Assembly: GCF_040436345.1 (NCBI RefSeq)
Contig: NC_133223.1
Coordinates: 30,657,493-30,721,492, forward strand
Reading direction: 5' to 3'
DNA: 64,000 bases
From: Pagrus major
Lineage: Eukaryota > Chordata > Actinopteri > Spariformes > Sparidae
Both the position numbers and the translations under genes were made by a program. Under the pieces are notes generated by a model. That model did no database searches and had not been told where the DNA came from. It saw only the letters and a list, made by a program, of their open reading frames with translations. This document shows positions 48,201 to 56,986 of this stretch, piece by piece. The first letter of the stretch is position 1; each line of letters begins with the position of its first letter.

Positions 48201-51200
48201 GAAGTTGTCCGAGGGCAGGTGAATCCCTCCTGGTCTGAGGGCAGAAGTTGTCTGAGGGCAGGTGAATCTCTCCTGGTCTCAGGGCAGAAGTTGTCTGAGG
48301 GCAGGTGAATCTCTCCTGGTCTCAGGGCAGAAGTTGTCTGAGGGCAGGTGAATCTCTCCTGGTCTCAGGGCAGAAGTTGTCTGAGGGCAGGTGAATCCCT
48401 CCTGGTCTGAGGGCAGAAGTTGTCTGAGGGCAGAAGTTGTCTGAGGGCAGGTGAATCTCTCCTGGTCTCAGAGCAGAAGTTGTCTGAGGGCAGGTGAATC
48501 CTTTCTGGTCTCAGGGCAGAAGTTGTCTGAGGGCAGGTGAATCTCTCCTGGTCTCAGGGCAGAAGTTGTCTGAGGGCAGGTGAATCTCTCCTGGTCTCAG
48601 GGCAGAAGTTGTCCGAGGGCAGGTGAATCTCTCCTGGTCTCAGGGCAGAAGTTGTCTGAGGGCAGGTGAATCTCTCCTGGTCTCAGGGCAGAAGTTGTCT
48701 GAGGGCAGGTGAATCTCTCCTGGTCTCAGGGCAGAAGTTGTCTGAGGGCAGGTGAATCCCTCCTGGTCTGAGGGCAGAAGTTGTCTGAGGGCAGAAGTTG
48801 TCTGAGGGCAGGTGAATCTCTCCTGGTCTCAGAGCAGAAGTTGTCTGAGGGCAGGTGAATCCTTTCTGGTCTCAGGGCAGAAGTTGTCTGAGGGCAGGTG
48901 AATCTCTCCTGGTCTCAGGGCAGAAGTTGTCTGAGGGCAGGTGAATCTCTCCTGGTCTCAGGGCAGAAGTTGTCCGAGGGCAGGTGAATCTCTCCTGGTC
49001 TCAGGGCAGAAGTTGTCTGAGGGCAGGTGAATCTCTCCTGGTCTCAGGGCAGAAGTCGTCTGAGGGCAGGTGAATCTCTCCTGGTCTCAGGGCAGAAGTT
49101 GTCCGAGGGCAGGTGAATCTCTCCTGGTCTCAGGACAGAAGTTGTCTGAGGGCAGGTGAATCTCTCCTGGTCTCAGGGCAGAAGTTGTCCGAGGGCAGGT
49201 GAATCCCTCCTGGTCTGAGGGCAGAAGTTGTCTGAGGGCAGGTGAATCTCTCCTGGTCTCAGGGCAGAAGTTGTCTGAGGGCAGGTGAATCTCTCCTGGT
49301 CTCAGGGCAGAAGTTGTCTGAGGGCAGGTGAATCTCTCCTGGTCTCAGGGCAGAAGTTGTCTGAGGGCAGGTGAATCCCTCCTGGTCTGAGGGCAGAAGT
49401 TGTCTGAGGGCAGAAGTTGTCTGAGGGCAGGTGAATCCCTCCTGGTCTGAGGGCAGAAGTTGTCTGAGGGCAGGTGAATCCCTCCTGGTCTCAGGGCAGA
49501 AGTCGTATTTTTCTGTTTTAAGGCAACGTGGTTGGACAAAAGGGAGTCAAATGTCTCCTCTGGTCTCAGGGCAGAAGTTGTCTGAGGGCAGGTGAATCCT
49601 TCCTGGTCTCAGGGCAGAAGTTGTCTGAGGGCAGGTGAATCCTTCCTGGTCTCAGGGAAGAAGTTGTCTGAGGGCAGGTGAATCCTTCCTGGTCTCAGGG
49701 CAGAAGTTGTCTGAGGGCAGGTGAATCCCTCCTGGTCTCAGGGCAGAAGTTGTCTGAGGGCAGGTGAATCTCTCCTGGTCTCAGGGCAGAAGTTGTCTGA
49801 GGGCAGGTGAATCTCTCCTGGTCTCAGGGCAGAAGTTGTCTGAGGGCAGGTGAATCTCTCCTGGTCTCAGGGCAGAAGTCGTATTTTTCTGTTTTAAGGC
49901 AACGTAGTTGGACAAAAGGGAGTCAAATGTCTCCTCTGGTCTCAGGGCAGAAGTTGTCTGAGGGCAGGTGAATCTCTCCTGGTCTCAGGGCAGAAGTTGT
50001 CTGAGGGCAGGTGAATCCCTCCTGGTCTGAGGGCAGAAGTTGTCTGAGGGCAGGTGAATCCCTCCTGGTCTGAGGGCAGAAGTTGTCTGAGGGCAGGTGA
50101 ATCTCTCCTGGTCTCAGGGCAGAAGTTGTCTGAGGGCAGGTGAATCCTTCCTGGTCTCAGGGCAGAAGTCGTATTTTTCTGTTTTAAGGCAACGTAGTTG
50201 GACAAAAGGGAGTCAAATGTCTCCTCTGGTCTCAGGGCAGAAGTTGTCTGAGGGCAGGTGAATCCTTCCTGGTCTCAGGGCAGAAGTTGTCTGAGGGCAG
50301 GTGAATCCTTCCTGGTCTCAGAGCAGAAGTTGTCTGAGGGCAGGTGAATCTCTCCTGGTCTCAGGGCAGGTGAATCTCTCCTGGTCTCAGGGCAGAAGTT
50401 GTCTGAGGGCAGGTGAATCTCTCCTGGTCTCAGAGCAGAAGTTGTCTGAGGGCAGGTGAATCCTTCCTGGTCTCAGGTCAGAAGTCATATTTTTCTGTTT
50501 TAAGGCAACGTAGTTGGACAAAAGGGAGTCAACTGTCTCCTCTGGTCTCAGGGCAGAAGTTGTCTGAGGGCAGGTGAATCTCTCCTGGTCTCAGGGCAGA
50601 AGTTGTCTGAGGGCAGGTGAATCTCTCCTGGTCTCAGGACAGAAGTTGTCTGAGGGCAGGTGAATCTCTCCTGGTCTCAGGGCAGGTGAATCTCTCCTGG
50701 TCTCAGGGCAGGTGAATCTCTCCTGGTCTCAGGGCAGAAGTTGTCTGAGGGCAGGTGAATCTCTCCTGGTCTCAGGGCAGAAGTTGTCTGAGGGCAGGTG
50801 AATCCCTCCTGGTCTGAGGGCAGAAGTTGTCTGAGGGCAGGTGAATCTCTCCTGGTCTCAGGGCAGAAGTTGTCTGAGGGCAGGTGAATCTCTCCTGGTC
50901 TCAGGGCAGAAGTTGTCTGAGGGCAGGTGAATCCCTCCTGGTCTGAGGGCAGAAGTTGTCTGAGGGCAGGTGAATCCCTCCTGGTCTGAGGGCAGAAGTT
51001 GTCTGAGGGCAGGTGAATCCTTCCTGGTCTCAGGGCAGAAGTCGTATTTTTCTGTTTTAAGGCAACGTAGTTGGACAAAAGGGAGTCAAATGTCTCCTCT
51101 GATCTCAGGGCAGAAGTTGTCTGAGGGCAGGTGAATCCTTCCTGGTCTCAGGGCAGAAGTCGTATTTTTCTGTTTTAAGGCAACGTAGTTGGACAAAAGG

Positions 51201-52451
51201 GAGTCAAATGTCTCCTCTGGTCTCAGGGCAGAAGTTGTCTGAGGGCAGGTGAATCCTTCCTGGTCTCAGGGCAGAAGTTGTCTGAGGGCAGGTGAATCTC
51301 TCCTGGTCTCAGAGCAGAAGTTGTCTGAGGGCAGGTGAATCCCTCCTGGTCTGAGGGCAGAAGTTGTCTGAGGGCAGGTGAATCTCTCCTGGTCTCAGAG
51401 CAGAAGTTGTCTGAGGGCAGGTGAATCCTTCCTGGTCTCAGGGCAGAAGTCGTATTTTTCTGTTTTAAGGCAACGTAGTTGGACAAAAGGGAGTCAACTG
51501 TCTCCTCTGGTCTCAGGGCAGAAGTTGTCTGAGGGCAGGTGAATCTCTCCTGGTCTCAGGGCAGAAGTTGTCCGAGGGCAGGTGAATCTCTCCTGGTCTC
51601 AAGGCAGAAGTTGTCCGAGGGCAGGTGAATCTCTCCTGGTCTCAGGGCAGAAGTTGTCCGAGGGCAGGTGAATCTCTCCTGGTCTCAGGGCAGAAGTTGT
51701 CCGAGGGCAGGTGAATCTCTCCTGGTCTCAGGGCAGAAGTTGTCTGAGGGCAGGTGAATCTCTCCTGGTCTCAGGACAGAAGTTGTCTGAGGGCAGGTGA
51801 ATCTCTCCTGGTCTCAGGGCAGGTGAATCTCTCCTGGTCTCAGGGCAGGTGAATCTCTCCTGGTCTCAGGGCAGAAGTTGTCTGAGGGCAGGTGAATCTC
51901 TCCTGGTCTCAGGGCAGAAGTTGTCTGAGGGCAGGTGAATCCCTCCTGGTCTGAGGGCAGAAGTTGTCTGAGGGCAGGTGAATCTCTCCTGGTCTCAGGG
52001 CAGAAGTTGTCTGAGGGCAGGTGAATCTCTCCTGGTCTCAGGGCAGAAGTTGTCCGAGGGCAGGTGAATCTCTCGTGGTCTCAGGGCAGAAGTTGTCTGA
52101 GGGCAGGTGAATCTCTCCTGGTCTCAGGGCAGAAGTCGTATTTTTCTGTTTTAAGGCAACGTAGTTGGACAAAAGGGAGTCAACTGTCTCCTCTGGTCTC
52201 AGGGCAGAAGTTGTCTGAGGGCAGGTGAATCCCTCCTGGTCTCAGGGCAGTTTTTATGGTTACACCTCATTGACATTTTTGCCATTATCCTCTGAATATT
52301 CTCTGAGAATTGATTAAATCCAGAAATTTTCGATGAGGTCTTCAAAAAGAGAATGTATGCAAGTAATTTGTATGTTTATTTTCAAATTTTAACCTTTTTA
52401 AATTCAACTGAACCATAAGAACACAAAAAAATTGCGTCACGTCATTGACCC
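45236..52451. mobile_element. 7.2-kb inverted-repeat-bounded element loaded with a minisatellite
   Basis: The left end GGGTCAGTGAC (45236-45246) and right end GTCATTGACCC (52441-52451) are inverted repeats flanked by TATAT / ATATA. The unique left arm (45247-45873) and right arm (52251-52440) share GGTTACACC-type words and a TGCATACA/TGTATGCA word at similar distance from the ends. The rest is the tandem array. No transposase frame is visible, so if it is a transposon it is non-autonomous. The class is not assigned. Confidence 0.55.
45874..52250. repeat. 43-bp minisatellite array with recurrent 58-bp spacer (6.4 kb)
   Basis: Basic unit of 43 bp: GGTCTCAGGGCAGAAGTTG followed by TCTGAGGGCAGGTGAATC and TCTCCT. 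By length there are on the order of 130 units. Each unit is itself two related halves (TCTCAGGGCAG and TCTGAGGGCAG). A 58-bp segment starting CGTATTTTTCTGTTTTAAGG interrupts near 45892, 46201, 47193, 47701, 49504, 49880, 50169, 50486, 51043, 51150, 51450 and 52137. Shortened units lacking the AAGTTGTCTGAGGGCAG half occur near 50359, 50681 and 51808. Confidence 0.95.
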
Positions 52452-52514
52452 ATATATACTGTATATTACAACTATATATAATTTACATATAAGATATATG
52501 TATATATTATATCT

Positions 52515-52702
52515 TAGGAAATGCTAATTATAGCTGCTTCTGCTATTGTTATGTTTTTAAATGGCCCGAGCCTAATCTGAATTAATGTTTCTATGTTTTT
52601 AGTACGCCTTTGTAAAATAGGGCTGCTTGATATGAAAACAAAAACCACTAATGGGAATGATAAATTTAGCATCACAAATTTTATTTTGTGTATTATATTA
52701 TT
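52515..52702. repeat. Outer direct repeat, right copy
   Basis: AGGAAATGCTAATTATAGCT and TTTTATTTTGTGTATTATAT match the left copy at 45016-45143. An inserted stretch of about 70 bp separates the two words compared with the left copy. Confidence 0.6.
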
Positions 52703-53635
52703 TACCTTTTACCAAAAATCGCAGCATTTGCGATTCGCACTTGGCCATATTGCATATATATTTAGAATAATTGTGCTGCCAAAGAGTAAAATAAAGTCCC
52801 ATTGTCTGTGCAATCCTCCTGTCTAGGTGTACATGAAAAAAAATATACCCATGTCACCAGGGGTTGAAGCCAATCCAGTGGTCTGTCTACTAGAAAATAT
52901 TCCAGGAAATCAATGGCACATGATTTTTCAGTTCTTTAATAAACATTCACAGGTCTGCTGCAGCTGCATCAAGCTGCCTAGCCTTTGCAAACACATGTTC
53001 ACACAAACAGTACATATACAACATGTACTTCCCGGTCAGATACCTGCAACAGATTTTGTGTTAAAAACGTTTGTCTGGAAACAAATCTGTCACATTGAAT
53101 TGCAGCATCGTCTTACCACACAGTCAGTGTCAGACAATAATCAGTCCTTTCAAACGTAGAAAACAAGATGGGAGAATTTGAAAGAACAGGTGGCAAATAA
53201 AATCACATGTAGGAAACCATATGATGTTACTATCATTGAAATAAGGCTATAAATTAATATAAATGTTTTGATTGTTGAGGCCCCATTCCTGAATGTACAA
53301 AACTGCAAGAGTTCACAAACCTGGTCAACTTTGATCACTGAATTATGGGGGAATATCAGCAATGATTAGCAAAATAAAAGCAAACAAAGACATACTGCAG
53401 ACAGTTCTGTGAGAATGTGTGTTTCGGCTCATGTGTCTTTTCTACAGTGACTAGTAGATGAATCCAAGTGTGTCTTGGTATTTTTCTCTGACTTCCCAGT
53501 GAGGAGATGCATCTTGGTTTCCCTCTGTGGATCATCTTGAGACAATTTTCTTCATTTTAATCAAAGAAAATACGGAGGAGAATTTTGAGTCTTGACTAGT
53601 TTCCACGGGAACAACTGCCTCAAATCAACGGCACC
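52703..53635 (-). other. Region downstream of maip1 stop; probable 3'UTR and flank
   Basis: About 0.9 kb without a recognised exon. A 110-codon plus-strand frame (52827-53159) has no family resemblance. No strong minus-strand poly(A) signal close to the maip1 stop was identified; an AATAAAAT occurs near 52680. Confidence 0.4.
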
Positions 53636-56600
53636 TTAATCCAAAAGCCTGGAGTGCTCTATCCTCGTAATGGTCCAGTCTGGAGCCACTCCCTGAGTAA
53701 ACTCCCTTTGGAATCTGGAAGAAAAGCCAAAAAGAAAGATCAGAAAAAAAGATGTGAAATATTTTATACGCACAAGTTATTACACTTTAAGAATTATGTA
53801 CTCACTCATAGTTTGCAGCTAGCAGCGTCTTAGTTTCTGGTTTTTGCTCTGAACCGAAGGACACCTGGAAGACGCGGGTTCCCTTCAAGCCACCTTCAGG
53901 AAGACGTGCGCTCGTCAGATACCAGAAACGCATCAGAATACTGACAAACTTTCTCCCTGGAAAAATGATACACAATGAGACACTTATTAAAGCTGCAGAT
54001 ACACACGCTCGCTCTATTCTGTAACATATTACATGTCTGTCTTGGAAAAGGGTTCTTTAACAAACTGCTCAATAATATGTGCTTTCACTTTTATCCAGAC
54101 ACCCAAAACAGCAAGGCATTGTAACACTCAGCAAATGCTTATAAAAAAGGAGTAAATACAGTATTTGTTGGGGACTATTTTCAGCAGCGGATCAATCCAC
54201 GTTTGGTGCTCTAGTGTGTATTTACAGCAGTTGGACAGTGTACAGCATGTGGGATTAACTCAAATAGACTAGAGTGTGTGTTCATGGACAACAATAGAGC
54301 TCGACACAGAGGACGAAGATTTATCAGGCTTAAAATAGACATAATACTTAGTAGGATCAACCCATTGTTGATAAAAATAGAACAATAAGGACAAACAGGA
54401 TGAAATCAGCAGGCTTAATCTTAAATATCTTGGGAGGTGAACAGGTGATGCTGACCGTTATCGTCATAGTAGATTCCCACGTCTCCTGTTGTTGTGTACA
54501 TGATCTCGTCTACGTCTGCAGAGAGAGCTTCCTTGTGGCTCGACGGCATCAGGTTGCACTTTTCCTCCAGCTTTGCAATCAACTGCAAGGAGGTGAACAT
54601 TAGATAAATGTTGAGGTTACACCTGTTAAACACACATTTTTTTTAAAATACCACAAGTTTATCCTTTGATTCAAAAACGTCCCGGTGATGCTATTTTAAG
54701 TTTACTATCAATATGGTTAATCGATTTCTTAATTAGTTGATGTACAAATGTATTAGATTCTGATGTGTATGATCAATTAATCTTTTCAGTTATTGGTTTG
54801 TTCCACAAAAAGACTTTTGGGACAACCTAGAAATGGATATTGTATAGAATCAGTATGTTGTGTGGAGTAATGGACATTCTGGGTTCCCGTACTCACGTCT
54901 TCAGCCACGAGTCCTTCCAAAGCTTCAAACTTACACTGTGACAACAGTCCGGACACATGAGAGAAGGCCTGCAAGAGGGAACAAAGCATCCTCAGCAACC
55001 AGTGGTGGGATGTAACTAAGTACATTTACTCAAGTACAAATCTGAGTTTCTTGGACTTTATTTGAGTTTTAGTTTTAGTCTTTTTTATTTCAATTTTAAG
55101 AGGGAAAATATTGTACTTTCTACTCCACTACAAATATTTTGACACATGGAGTTACTTGTTGCTTTCAAATTAAGATTTTTACATATAAAACATCTGAAGT
55201 GTTTATAAAATATGATGTTAAATTATATATAAACTACGCAGCAGTTTATACAAGTACAGTTGAAATGATTAGTCAATCAATAAAAATTAAAAAAAACTAA
55301 TTAGCAACTGTTTCATCAATAATTTCAGTCATTCTTATCTAAAACATTTCATGGTTCCAGCTTCACAGATGTGAGGATTTTCTGCTTTTGCTTATAATCA
55401 TTTGATTGATTTATTTCTTTAAAGTATTTTTTCTTCTTTTTGTCTTGTTTGGTTTGTTGGTTGGACACAACAAGTGTTATGAAGGTTCTGAGTAACTGTG
55501 ACAGCATTCATCTCTATTTTTAGAACTTTTATTACAGTAAAGAAATTTAGCAGATTAATCTGTAATAAGTGTAGACTGATTATCGGGGCTGATATTCAGC
55601 TTATTCTGCGATTTTTCTGTCAGATTGCAGATAGAATAAACTAATATAAAAATGTGCTCCTTTGGCTCTGATGCAACATCCTCACACACAACGTCCGTCC
55701 ACAACAATATCTGATTGGTAACACGTCACCATTAATAGCCTATAAACGCTGAATAATCTGAGTCTGCCAAGTAACTAGTAACTAAATGTATGAAAGTTTA
55801 AAGTAGCAGAAAATGGAAATACTCAAGTAAAGTACTTCAAAATCGTACTTAGGTTTATTTCATCACTGGTTGTTTGAAATTTTGACACAAAGATTTTTAT
55901 TTTTTACTGCAAATGAATATTTTTAGGCCAAATATCGTTATCATCGTCATCATCTCCTCGATTTCTAATAATCGGTATCGGCCCTGAAAAAGCCACATCG
56001 GTCCACCCCTAATCCATAATGAAAACAATCATTAGTCATCATACATGAGCTCCACCCACACAAACTACAACAGTAAAATCCTACTTTTACATTAAAGCAT
56101 ATGTAATAATAATGACACACACACAGTGTAAAGTAGTGCCACATTTTTTTCTGATTATAATTACTTACTTGTGTAACATTTTAAAGGCTGGGCGTTTACT
56201 GGTAACGGAGTACAACATATATACATATATACATATACATAAGTACTCTTCCATCACTGTCAACAACCAAACAGAAACAACACAGTATAAATAAATAAAT
56301 GACGTCTGCATTTGTAGCTGAAGTCATAGCTAGCTAACAACACCCCCTACGTGTTTCTCAGGTATGTACACACCTGCTTCGCTCCCTCCGTGAACTCTTC
56401 AATGCTGAACTCCTTGTCGAAGTAGGCTCTGATCAGAAAGAAGTATATTTTGGTGCGGAACACCATGAACGGGTTCGGGATGCCGAGTACCCTCGTTTTG
56501 ATGTGCTGCTTCTGCCCGCCCGGGTCGGAGCTGTACGGGCGGACCGCTGCTGCCACAGCGGCACGACATGAAGACGGTAGCCGCGCTTTATTGGACCGGT

Positions 56601-56688
56601 TCAGGACGATACCGTCACTTAAAAACAAGCGAGTGAAGCTAAATGTTGATGGCACTCGACAACAACCTCTTAACATGGGCAGCGCCAT
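53636..56688 (-). CDS. maip1: MAIP1, m-AAA protease-interacting protein 1 (complete)
   Basis: Mitochondrial matrix protein that binds the m-AAA protease and is known to support maturation of EMRE, a calcium-uniporter subunit. Exons, 5' to 3': 56374-56688, 54897-54968, 54456-54582, 53806-53956, 53636-53714; phases join to 744 nt, 247 aa (human 291). The N-terminal 70 residues are basic and rich in Arg, Ser and Ala, as expected for a mitochondrial presequence. Then come VLGIPNPF, RAYFDKEFSIEEFTEGAKQ, LLSQCKFEALEGLVAED, TTTGDVGIYYDDNG, LMRFWYLTS and the C-terminal FQREFTQGVAPDWTITRIEH, the Tim44-like domain of the family. ATG 56688 is chosen because the downstream length fits the family. An upstream in-frame ATG exists at 56745 and would add 19 residues. 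Confidence 0.95.
54159..54400. repeat. Dispersed repeat copy in maip1 intron 3
   Basis: Shares TTTGTTGGGGACTATTTTCA and the following word order (GGTGCT..TAGTG.GTATTTA.AGCAG, GTGTTCATG) with the pgap1 intron 2 copy at 41826. Confidence 0.65.
55000..55870. mobile_element. 0.87-kb inverted-repeat element (fish MITE family) in maip1 intron 1
   Basis: Left end CAGTGGTGGGATGTAACTAA with GTACATTTACTCAAGTAC; right end ACTCAAGTAAAGTACTTCAA ... TTTCATCACTGG, the inverted counterpart. The interior holds the ATTAGTCAATCAATAAAAATT-type repeat. Fragments of the same family are at 1910-1965 and 23960-24076. A hAT-like origin is suggested by end sequence only; no clear target duplication was seen. Confidence 0.7.
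56215..56242. repeat. TATACA-type AT-rich microsatellite
   Basis: Imperfect ATATATACAT units in maip1 intron 1. Confidence 0.7.
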
Positions 56689-56986
56689 CTTTGCTCCCTC
56701 GGAAGTCCTCTTGTCCGTGTGCTTGTATCGTCCGGTGAGGAACAAATAGCGAATATTAAAAATACAGGTAATAATTCAACAAAAATAGTAAATATATGAT
56801 ATTTCTTTTAGTATTAAACTTTATGATAGTTTTAATGAATTTATCATCCGCATTGTTTTTTTTTTTACAGTCGACTTTCACTTCGTGATTTTTCGTTTCT
56901 ACACGGAGCACTTACAATGTGACACCCGGAACAGTCCGAGCTGTTTACTTCTGTTGCAGGTGAATATCTGAAGTAAATCATGTTAA
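56689..56986. promoter_or_regulatory. Divergent maip1-tyw5 intergenic promoter region
   Basis: 298 bp separate the maip1 start codon (minus) from the tyw5 start codon (plus). Head-to-head MAIP1 and TYW5 is also the arrangement known in human. No TATA box or CCAAT box stands out. That it acts in both directions is inference from spacing. Confidence 0.6.

Noticed and set aside
49345-51486. Repeated minus-strand frames starting MSNYVALKQKNTT followed by LRPG.IHLPSDNF repeats, up to 133 codons
   Set aside because: They are translations of the 43-bp array. The unit length is not a multiple of three, the frames stay open only where variant units lack a TGA, and all end at the same CTGCCCTGA word. 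No promoter, splice signal or family match supports a protein.
45874-52250. Resemblance to a CRISPR array
   Set aside because: The units are directly adjacent with no unique spacers. The 58-bp interruptions are themselves near identical, and the context is a vertebrate genome.
52827-53159. 110-codon plus-strand frame between the satellite element and maip1
   Set aside because: No recognisable domain, no splice partners, AT-rich composition and antisense to the likely maip1 3' region.
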